From contig JBEVEP010000135.1 in NCBI GenBank assembly GCA_040512755.1, forward strand, positions 1 through 20,989: 20,989 nucleotides of DNA, in the 5' to 3' direction. Both the position numbers and the translations under genes were made by a program. The stretch is from JBEVEP01 sp040512755. Its GTDB lineage: Bacteria > Pseudomonadota > Alphaproteobacteria > Rhizobiales > Rhizobiaceae. The first letter of the stretch is position 1, and every line of letters begins with the position of its first letter. Positions 1 to 6,523 of the stretch are shown in pieces. Below the pieces are notes generated by a model that saw nothing but the letters and a program-made list of their open reading frames with translations, did not search any database and was not told where the DNA came from.

Positions 1-407
1 TGGGTGTGGGGGGGGGAGCCTGGCCTCGGACCCGGCGCCACACGGCCTGCCCTGTTGCGGGCGTATCTGATTATTCCCTCGGTGCCCCACGTCTCCCCCG
101 CCGCCGCGCGGCCCGGCCGCCCCCCCCCCCCCCGACACTCTCCGTTCGCTTCTCTCACTCACGAGGTCGAGGATGACGACAGAGAGGAGTATTCGCCGCA
201 AGTCACCAACGTCCCATATGCGATAGCCCTGCTCCTGTGGGGAGGGGTAGGGGTGGGGGTATCTGACGCGAACCGGTCAAAGGTCACAGCTTGGGATAAC
301 CGCCCCATGCGGCCACGTTTCGCGCTGTTGGCGGGATGTCGGCCGTGAGACGCCAATAAGAACACCCCGCCGCAAGGGCGGGGTGTCTCGGATTTCGCGC
401 GGGTCAC
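1..407. other. Non-coding left end with homopolymer tracts
   Basis: I see no credible gene here. The stretch has a run of nine G at 8-16 and fourteen C at 120-133, plus a purine-rich G-run segment around 239-259. The open frames across it give low-complexity proline, arginine and glycine translations with no recognisable domain. The octamer GTATCTGA occurs twice (about 63 and 259), which may be chance. Long homopolymers are rare in this genome style, so this may be a contig end or a poorly resolved repeat. The only feature I can support is the hairpin at 362-386. Confidence 0.6.
362..386 (-). terminator. Hairpin after the TadG-like gene stop
   Basis: A perfect 10-bp inverted repeat, ACACCCCGCC and GGCGGGGTGT, has a 5-nt loop. 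It lies 22 bp beyond the stop codon of the minus-strand TadG-like gene. Read on the minus strand, the stem is followed by TCTTATT, a weak U-rich tail. Position and GC-rich stem fit an intrinsic terminator for that gene. The short, interrupted T-tract makes its strength uncertain. Confidence 0.65.
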
Positions 408-2381
408 TCAGCCGACGATGCGTAGGTTGGAAAGCTCGTCCGCTATTTCCTTGAACTTCTCGGCGAGATTGCTGCCGGTCGCGTTCCAATAGAGTTTCTT
501 CGGCGTGCCGTCGGCGTTCTTGCGGAAACGGGAATCCGATGAACAGGCTGTGAGCGCGTCGATCGCCTTCTTCTCGTCGGTTTTGGTCTCACTGAGATCG
601 AGCGATACTGTCATCACCAGAACATTGCCGTTCTTCGCATTGGAGCAGAGCGTCTGCATCTGTTCGTCGAGCGCTGCCGTGTAGTTGGAGGCCGTGTAGT
701 TGGATTTGCCGATGTTGCCGCTCGTATCCATGAACATCCGCGTCGTCCCGGTGCCGTTATATCCTTTGCCGGTATAGCCATAGGCTGCATAGGTCGATTT
801 GTTGCTGGCCGCATCAGTATCGCCAAGGTCACCGTAGGTGTTGGCGCCGTCGGTCAGCACGATGATGACCTTGTCATTGCCCTTCTGGCTGTCCAGCCTG
901 CCATCGGTAAACGGTTCGCCGCTGGAAATGACCCGCCAGCCCCAGGCCGTGCCTTCCGGCACGTTGGTGTTTCCGCCCGGCTTCATGGCGTTGATGGCGT
1001 CGACGATAGCCTTCTTCCCTTCGGGCTTGATAACATCTTTCAGCGTCGTGATCGGGTTGGTCGTGCACGAGAAGTTTGGCCCATCGCCAGAGTCGGCTGA
1101 TTTCGACCCGTATGGCTTGGTGCGGTAATATTTGCGCATGTCCTTCTGCCGGGAGGTCGCCCCCGTGTCGGCCCAGTCCGTCCACCAGCTGTTGCCATAT
1201 CCGAACGTGTCGCCGTTCAGATCGTTGGTCCCATCGGCATTCAGGTCGCGCCAGAGATGGCCGGCTTCGTCCGGCGCGAACATGGGCACGAACAACGTCG
1301 CCGGTGTGCCGGTGGTCGGCGTCGCATCATTGTTGTTGTAGGGCGAGGGACGAGCCTCGACGCATCCTTGCCAGCTCGCATACTGGCTCGTCTCGTATGT
1401 ATAGAGTGGTGGCGTCCAATACCCGGAAGTACATTTGCCGTTTGAGTAGCGCGTGCAGACATACTGCTTGGAATTAGGGACTTCTTCTCGGTCGGACTGG
1501 ACAAGCATGTCTTCGTAGAGGCTGAAGCGTGTAAGCGGCTGGCCCTTGGTTGCTCCCCAGCCATTGCCTTGCTTGTACCAGACCCCGCCCAGAAATTCGG
1601 CGTACTTCGCCGGATCGTTGGTGGAAGTCATCTTCGTCCAATCGAAGTTTTCGTGGTGGACGGGCGAAATGCCGTTCGTATCCATCCAGGATGAGCCGTC
1701 ATATTCGGGGCCCACATTAACCGAAGCGGCGAACGGCACGAGCGCGAACTGGACGGGCTTTTCGATCTGCTTCATCAGCCCGGCCTGCAAGGACAGCGTT
1801 TCGATGAGCTGCTTCGCTGCGGCCTTCAGTAGATCGATGCGTTTCTGACCCGTGCCTGAGCCGAGTTCGTCCATCGATCCCGAATTGTCGAGGACGAGCG
1901 CGACTTCCAGCGTGTTCTTCAGCCGTATTTCGGCCGATGCGTCGAAGTTCAGTTCCGTCGTGCCATCTTCTTCGGCAGTGCCAAGCAGCTTCGCGAAAAC
2001 GGGAAAGAAATACGGTTCATAGTCGAGCGTGGCCGACAGCTTGAGTGTGCCGCCGCCTGAGTTGTTCTGCGGCAGGACAACAGTCAGCGTGGCGTTCTCG
2101 GGGCTGACGGAGCCAAGATTGGCTTCGAAGAAGTCCTTTGCATAGGTCTTGATCTCGGCTTCGAGCTCGGCGTCGGTCATTTCCGGCTTAGTCTTGCCGT
2201 CCACGATGCGGCGCGCCGTGGCGATACCGGCTGCGTCGAGCGCATTCATCGTGTCCTGCCGCTGACGCGACATTTCGGCGTAGTCGACTGCAAGCGCCAG
2301 AGCGCCCATGATCGGAACGATCGCGATGGCGGTCAACATCGCGAAATTTCCGCGCTTATCCCTCAGGAACCTACGGATCAT
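408..2381 (-). CDS. TadG-like pilus-assembly protein with vWA domain
   Basis: This 657-residue protein looks like the TadE/TadG-type vWA proteins common in alphaproteobacteria, which sit in the inner membrane with the bulk outside and are linked to Flp/Tad pilus assembly or the cell envelope. Residues 6-33 carry the typical start (basic residues, RGNFAML, then a hydrophobic helix), resembling the Flp/TadE-like N-terminus. A vWA MIDAS motif, DNSGSM, is at 165-170, and LTDGAN at 509-514 is the usual second metal-binding loop. Between them is a long insert (about 225-450) with several cysteines and an EF-hand-like DLNADGTND at 379-387. The start ATG has an AGGGG-type ribosome site 8 nt upstream. 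No other tad genes are visible, so it is an orphan here and its pilus role is inferred from the family. It could instead be a general envelope adhesion or assembly factor. Confidence 0.8.
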   Translation of the reverse strand: MIRRFLRDKRGNFAMLTAIAIVPIMGALALAVDYAEMSRQRQDTMNALDAAGIATARRIVDGKTKPEMTDAELEAEIKTYAKDFFEANLGSVSPENATLTVVLPQNNSGGGTLKLSATLDYEPYFFPVFAKLLGTAEEDGTTELNFDASAEIRLKNTLEVALVLDNSGSMDELGSGTGQKRIDLLKAAAKQLIETLSLQAGLMKQIEKPVQFALVPFAASVNVGPEYDGSSWMDTNGISPVHHENFDWTKMTSTNDPAKYAEFLGGVWYKQGNGWGATKGQPLTRFSLYEDMLVQSDREEVPNSKQYVCTRYSNGKCTSGYWTPPLYTYETSQYASWQGCVEARPSPYNNNDATPTTGTPATLFVPMFAPDEAGHLWRDLNADGTNDLNGDTFGYGNSWWTDWADTGATSRQKDMRKYYRTKPYGSKSADSGDGPNFSCTTNPITTLKDVIKPEGKKAIVDAINAMKPGGNTNVPEGTAWGWRVISSGEPFTDGRLDSQKGNDKVIIVLTDGANTYGDLGDTDAASNKSTYAAYGYTGKGYNGTGTTRMFMDTSGNIGKSNYTASNYTAALDEQMQTLCSNAKNGNVLVMTVSLDLSETKTDEKKAIDALTACSSDSRFRKNADGTPKKLYWNATGSNLAEKFKEIADELSNLRIVG

Positions 2382-2498
2382 TGCTGCACCCCTGCCAGCT
2401 CAATGCAATGATGCAGGGTCGCACAGTTCCCTAAACTCGACGTTTTGGAATCAGGTCGAAACAACCGCGCGGAATTCATAGCTGATTAACCATGAGCG

Positions 2499-2544
2499 AT
2501 GTGGAGAACGCCGGGCCTCTCCATGCGGATGGCATTCTCCACAT
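2499..2544. repeat. 14-bp inverted repeat between divergent genes
   Basis: The arms ATGTGGAGAACGCC (2499-2512) and GGCATTCTCCACAT (2531-2544) pair at 13 of 14 positions across an 18-nt spacer. They lie in the 272-bp gap between the divergent TadG-like gene and the HAD gene, where the promoters of both must be. No T-tract follows on either strand, so it does not look like an intrinsic terminator. It could be an operator, a short palindromic repeat or an mRNA leader hairpin; the sequence does not decide. Confidence 0.55.
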
Positions 2545-2653
2545 TCGCGGCAGCGTCTTATGGGAAGCGAAAGCTGATGACAGCGTTCGCCGGTTCGGCT
2601 AATTCCGGGCGGTTTCGGGCTGACCGGCCCGTCGGGAGCGATGAGGAGACGCA

Positions 2654-3514
2654 ATGGCCGCTCAGCCGAAAATGATCAGCTCGCTGGACGTGCTGACCGG
2701 CAACTACCGCGTGATTCTAAGCGACGTCTGGGGCGTTGTGCACAACGGGGTGGAGTCCTCGCCGGACGCCTGCGCGGCGCTGACGCGCGCAAGGGAAAAG
2801 GGGCTCGCCGTCATTCTCATCACCAATGCGCCACGGCCCCATGGCCCGGTTGAGGCGCAGCTTGCCGCGCTCGGCGTGCCCGACAGCGCTTGGGATAGGG
2901 TGATAACATCGGGCGACGTCACCCGTGACCTTATCCGGTCCGGTCCGCGCAAAGTGTTCCACCTGGGTCCCGACCGCGACATGATGATCTATGATGGTAT
3001 CGACGTCGAGCTCGTCGAGGAATTCGAAGCGCAGTCCGTCGTTTGCACCGGGCTCTATGACGACGACACCGAGTCTCCGGAAGATTACGCGGAGATGCTG
3101 CGGCGGTTCAGGGCGCGAGATCTGCCGTTCATCTGCGCAAATCCCGACATCGTCGTCGAGAAGGGCGACCGCCTGATCTTCTGCGCTGGCGCGTTGGCGC
3201 GTGACTATGGCCAGTTGGGCGGACGCACCCAGATTGCCGGCAAGCCGCACCGGCCGATCTACGAGGCTGCTCTGGACGCGGCAAGCGAGGTGCTGGGACG
3301 CCCGGTCGAGAAGGGCGAGACGCTGGCGATCGGCGATGGCGTGCTGACGGATGTGCGGGGAGCGGAAAACAACGGCATCGATGTGCTTTATGTTTCGGGC
3401 GGCATTCACGCCGGCGACTATGGCGACCCGCAGGATCCGGACGAAGAGCGGTTGGCCGCCTTCCTCGGCAAGCACGGCCATCATCCGGTCGGCGTGATCC
3501 CGAGACTGCGCTGA
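2654..3514 (+). CDS. HAD class IIA hydrolase (TIGR01459 type)
   Basis: A 286-residue member of the haloacid dehalogenase superfamily, class IIA, matching the alphaproteobacterial group modelled as TIGR01459 and distantly related to NagD. Its natural substrate is not known to me. Motif I is SDVWGV with nucleophile Asp24; the second Asp of the usual DxD is Trp26 here, which I recall as a trait of this group. Motif II is LITNAP, the motif III lysine is Lys197, and motif IV is GDGVLTD at 227-233. The ATG is preceded by GAGGAG at a 5-nt spacing, a strong ribosome site that fixes the start. The stop overlaps the likely ribosome site of ribF, so the two are probably co-transcribed. That hints at a housekeeping or nucleotide/flavin-phosphate role, but this is only context. 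Confidence 0.88.
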   Translation: MAAQPKMISSLDVLTGNYRVILSDVWGVVHNGVESSPDACAALTRAREKGLAVILITNAPRPHGPVEAQLAALGVPDSAWDRVITSGDVTRDLIRSGPRKVFHLGPDRDMMIYDGIDVELVEEFEAQSVVCTGLYDDDTESPEDYAEMLRRFRARDLPFICANPDIVVEKGDRLIFCAGALARDYGQLGGRTQIAGKPHRPIYEAALDAASEVLGRPVEKGETLAIGDGVLTDVRGAENNGIDVLYVSGGIHAGDYGDPQDPDEERLAAFLGKHGHHPVGVIPRLR

Positions 3515-3522
3515 GGAATCGA

Positions 3523-4605
3523 GTGCAAGCGGAGCAGGCAGGCGCTGAAACCGGCAAATCAGACCGAGTTGACCATTCGACGAAAAGCGATCGCGCTGCA
3601 GGGAAAACGGTGAAGACTGAGGAATTCCGACATATCACCGACCTGGCCAGCCTGCCGCGGGACCTGCGTGGCGGGGTGGTTGCGATCGGCAATTTCGACG
3701 GCGTGCATCGTGGCCATCAGGCCGTTCTGGAGCGGGCGCTTGCCGAAGCGGAAAGCCGGTCCGTCCCTGCGCTGGCGTTGACCTTCGAGCCGCACCCGCG
3801 CACGGTTTTCCGGCCGGACGAGCCGCTCTTCGTCTTGACGCCGCCGCCTATGAAAGCACGGCTTATGGCGAAACTGGGGTTTGACGCACTCGTCCAGCAG
3901 ACCTTCGACCGCGCATTTGCGGGTTTGTCGGCGGAGGAGTTCATCGCAACAGTGCTCGAACAGGGCCTTGGTATCCGACACGTGGTAACGGGTTTCGATT
4001 TCCATTTCGGCAAGAATCGGCAGGGCGGACCGGCCTATCTGATGGAGGCCGGCGAGCGGCACGGCTTCGGCGTGACGCTGGTGGACGCCTTTCGCGATGA
4101 GGGGGCCGAAGTCATCTCATCGAGCCGGATTCGCGCCTTGCTCGAATGTGGCGATGTCGCAGAGGCCGCGGGTCTGCTCGGATACCGGTATACAGTCGAG
4201 GCCGAGGTGACGAAGGGCAGGCAGCTTGGCCGCTCGCTCGGCTTCCCGACCGCCAATATGAGGTTGCCGAAAACGACCGGGCTGAAGCACGGCATCTATG
4301 CAGTGCGCCTGCGCCGCGCGAGCGGAACGCTGCACGACGGTGTCGCCAGTTTCGGTCGCCGTCCGACCGTCGACGACGAAGGCGAGCCGCTGCTCGAAAC
4401 GTTCGTCTTCGATTTTTCGGACGATTTTTACGGCGAGCTATGTGACGTCTCGTTTTTCGCCTTCCTGCGCGACGAAGCCAAGTTCGATAGTCTGGACGCA
4501 TTGGTCGTCCAGATGAAGCGCGACGAAGCGGAAGCACGAGCGCTGCTTGCCGCTGTGCGGCCGATTTCGGATTTCGACCGGCGGGTTTCGTTTCCCGCCG
4601 GGTGA
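3523..4605 (+). CDS. ribF: Bifunctional riboflavin kinase/FAD synthetase
   Basis: RibF phosphorylates riboflavin to FMN and adenylates FMN to FAD in the cytoplasm. With the 3523 start it is 360 residues. The N-terminal FAD synthetase domain has GNFDGVHRGH (nucleotidyltransferase HxGH at 62-65), TFEPHPRTVF, GFDFHFG and the ISSSRIR motif. The C-terminal flavokinase domain has GRQLGRSLGFPTAN at 232-245, followed by GIYAVRLR and FYGELCDVSF. The start is uncertain. GTG at 3523 has a good AGGA ribosome site overlapping the HAD stop. GTG at 3610 would give 331 residues, closer to the usual family length, and the 29 extra residues are polar, repetitive and less GC-rich at third positions. The gene ends 7 bp from the convergent HdeD gene. 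Confidence 0.95.
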   Translation: MQAEQAGAETGKSDRVDHSTKSDRAAGKTVKTEEFRHITDLASLPRDLRGGVVAIGNFDGVHRGHQAVLERALAEAESRSVPALALTFEPHPRTVFRPDEPLFVLTPPPMKARLMAKLGFDALVQQTFDRAFAGLSAEEFIATVLEQGLGIRHVVTGFDFHFGKNRQGGPAYLMEAGERHGFGVTLVDAFRDEGAEVISSSRIRALLECGDVAEAAGLLGYRYTVEAEVTKGRQLGRSLGFPTANMRLPKTTGLKHGIYAVRLRRASGTLHDGVASFGRRPTVDDEGEPLLETFVFDFSDDFYGELCDVSFFAFLRDEAKFDSLDALVVQMKRDEAEARALLAAVRPISDFDRRVSFPAG

Positions 4606-4612
4606 CATTCCG

Positions 4613-5176
4613 TTACCGCCGCAGCGCCATGCCGAAGGCGATATACGACCAGCCCTGGAAGGTCAGGTCGATGGCAAGGAACAAGCCGAGGATGTAGAGG
4701 CTGTTCACCGGCCAGCGCATCGCGATGACGATGCCCGCCAGCAAGGTGATCACGCCGGCAGCGACGATCCAGCCCCAACCCGTCTGCGGGCGCGCACTGA
4801 AGCCGACCCAGATCCTGAAAATCCCGCCGGCGACCAGCGCGATCGCGAGGACGAAGGTGAGAACCACCGATGCGAGCAAGGGGTTCATTAGCGTAACGAT
4901 GCCGGCCACCGCATAAACGATACCGCTAAGAAGCAGCCAGAAGAAGCTGCTCCACGTCTTCACGCCGAATGCGTGCGCGATTTCCGCGCCTGCCCCGATC
5001 AGCATCAGCACGCCGACATAAAACACGGAGGCGACCGTTGCCAAAAACACGTTGAAGAACGCGATGGCGCCGAGCACCAGAAGGGCGATGCCCAAAGCAA
5101 CGAACCATCCCCATTTAGCCCGCACTTCCGCAACCGCTGTACCCAGGCCTCTAGGGGAATGAGAGATATCAGTCAT
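4613..5176 (-). CDS. HdeD-family (DUF308) membrane protein
   Basis: A 187-residue, strongly hydrophobic protein with about six predicted membrane helices in three pairs, the usual architecture of the HdeD/DUF308 family. E. coli HdeD is linked to acid resistance at high cell density; the role in alphaproteobacteria is not established, so a stress function is only a family inference. The hydrophilic N-terminus (about 20 residues) contains RAKWGWF just before helix one, common in the family. The ATG has GGAGG seven nucleotides upstream, an excellent ribosome site. The gene converges on ribF and is divergent from the MipA/OmpV gene across a 224-bp gap. It stands alone, breaking up the otherwise plus-strand ribF to ileS run. 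Confidence 0.88.
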   Translation of the reverse strand: MTDISHSPRGLGTAVAEVRAKWGWFVALGIALLVLGAIAFFNVFLATVASVFYVGVLMLIGAGAEIAHAFGVKTWSSFFWLLLSGIVYAVAGIVTLMNPLLASVVLTFVLAIALVAGGIFRIWVGFSARPQTGWGWIVAAGVITLLAGIVIAMRWPVNSLYILGLFLAIDLTFQGWSYIAFGMALRR

Positions 5177-5293
5177 TTAGCTGCCTCCAATCGGCTCGAC
5201 CCAAAAGCGAATACGCCGAGAATCGCTTGGCCGAACAATAGCGCGAAAGCAAAAGGTCGTCCATTTCGAGCAACAGAGGCTGGCAAGGCCCCA

Positions 5294-5309
5294 TTGCGCG
5301 AAGGCGCAA
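5294..5309. repeat. Small perfect hairpin TTGCGC-GAAG-GCGCAA
   Basis: A 6-bp perfect stem with a GAAG tetraloop lies in the gap between the divergent HdeD and MipA/OmpV genes. It has no T-tract. It may be a regulatory hairpin or operator half-sites, or chance; little more can be said. Confidence 0.35.
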
Positions 5310-5400
5310 GCTCAACGCAACTTTAAGTCAATTTTTACCAGTCTGTCCGAGAAGAAGAAATGTCGGTGCAACCGATGCGCGTAGGGCTTGGGGTATAGTC

Positions 5401-6222
5401 TTGTTTCTAGTACGATTTTCGGCACTGGTTGCCGCATTTACACTTACCAATGCGTTGCAGGCAGGGGCACAGGAGAGCGGCGGCGGCGGTTTCCTGGATT
5501 GGATCCATGGTGACTGGTACCTGACGGTCGGCGCTGCCGGCTTTGTGGCTCCGCGCTTCGAAGGCGACAACAGCTATGCCTTCAATGCCGCGCCGCTCAT
5601 CTCGCTAGGCAAAGCCGGCCCGCAGGCGCGCTTCACCTCACGCAATGACAATGTCTCCTTCGCCCTGTTCGACAAAGGGAGTTTCCGCGCCGGCGCGGCC
5701 GGAAAGCTTCTGTTCGAACGCGACGAGGATGCGTCCGACGATATCGAGGGGCTCGATCCCGTTCGTTTCGGCGGGGAGGTCGGCGGCTTCGCGGAAATCT
5801 ACCCGACCGACTGGCTGAGGGTCCGCGGCGAGGTTCGTCACGGCATTCGCAGCCACGAAGGCGTGGTGGGCGATATCGCGGTGGATGCCTTTAGAGATGT
5901 GACGCCGACCGTGCGCGTGTCGGGCGGGCCTCGGCTTTCCTTTGCGTCGTCGGACTATTTCGACACCTATTATGGGGTGACGCCGGAAGAATCCGCTGCG
6001 TCGGGTCTCTCGGCCTATTCGCCGAAAGGCGGGATAAGATCGGCGGGTGTTGGCGGCGCGGTGACCTGGAAAACGACCGAGAAGGTGACGACCAGCGCTT
6101 TCGGGGAATATCAGCGCCTGCTGGGTCCCGCCGCCGATTCAAGTCTGGTCAAGGAGCGCGGATCGCCCAATCAATTCCTGTTCGGCGTCTCCGCCACCTA
6201 CCGCTTCGATTTCCAGATGTAG
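5401..6222 (+). CDS. MipA/OmpV-family outer-membrane protein
   Basis: A 273-residue protein with an N-terminal signal peptide (basic FLVRF, hydrophobic core, probable cleavage after AGA near residue 24). Family features follow: GDWYLTVGAAGFVAPRFEG, repeated glycine/aromatic beta strands, and a C-terminal YRFDFQM end, as expected for an outer-membrane beta barrel. MipA binds the murein-synthesis scaffold in E. coli and OmpV is a porin-like protein in Vibrio; which applies here is unknown. The start is TTG at 5401: I see no in-frame ATG or GTG just upstream, and the signal peptide begins right there. GGGG about 7 nt upstream may serve as a weak ribosome site. It stands alone, divergent from HdeD and 301 bp ahead of ileS. 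Confidence 0.85.
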   Translation: MFLVRFSALVAAFTLTNALQAGAQESGGGGFLDWIHGDWYLTVGAAGFVAPRFEGDNSYAFNAAPLISLGKAGPQARFTSRNDNVSFALFDKGSFRAGAAGKLLFERDEDASDDIEGLDPVRFGGEVGGFAEIYPTDWLRVRGEVRHGIRSHEGVVGDIAVDAFRDVTPTVRVSGGPRLSFASSDYFDTYYGVTPEESAASGLSAYSPKGGIRSAGVGGAVTWKTTEKVTTSAFGEYQRLLGPAADSSLVKERGSPNQFLFGVSATYRFDFQM

Positions 6223-6523
6223 CTTGGTTTTAGTCGAAGCTTGTATGTCTGCCCATTGCATGCCGAGGCGGGTATGACGTCTGCATTGGACGCCGGCTGA
6301 GCATTATCTGCTTTATTCTCTACCGAGGCTCCGCTAAAAGCGCGGGCATGACGGTGCGCACACTTCCTTTCGCCCTCGCGATACGAATTACGATCCCGGC
6401 CTTCCGCGCGGCTTGAGCTGCCGAAGGTCCGGGACATTTCCGTGCGCACCCCTCGCGCTTTTTCCAAATCATGATAGTGAACGCCCGGGCGCCACGCCCA
6501 CGGGCCGCTGATATGGCAAGACG
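6223..6523 (+). other. 301-bp spacer upstream of ileS
   Basis: No gene is visible in this gap. Its second half (6353-6450) holds nested inverted repeats listed separately, followed by GCGCTTTTTCC at 6455-6465. The first half shows no structure I can support. The gap must hold the end of the MipA/OmpV transcript and a promoter for ileS, but no clear -35/-10 pair stands out. Confidence 0.55.
6353..6450 (+). promoter_or_regulatory. Nested stem-loop region before ileS
   Basis: The outer arms GGTGCGCAC (6353-6361) and GTGCGCACC (6442-6450) are perfect complements. Inside, TCCCGG-CCTT (6394-6403) pairs with AAGG-T-CCGGGA (6424-6434) with one bulge. At the tip, CGGC (6409-6412) pairs with GCCG (6420-6423) around a 7-nt loop. 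A five-T run follows the outer stem at 6458-6462. It could be an mRNA leader of ileS, a terminator of the upstream gene or a small RNA. T-box control of ileS is typical of Firmicutes, and I see no T-box landmarks here. Confidence 0.4.

Noticed and set aside
4..348. Open frame at the left end (114 residues)
   Set aside because: It runs through the homopolymers, has no ribosome site or domain, and changes frame with any homopolymer error.
6353..6450. T-box riboswitch for ileS
   Set aside because: T-box elements are typical of Firmicutes, and I see no specifier-loop or T-box consensus here.
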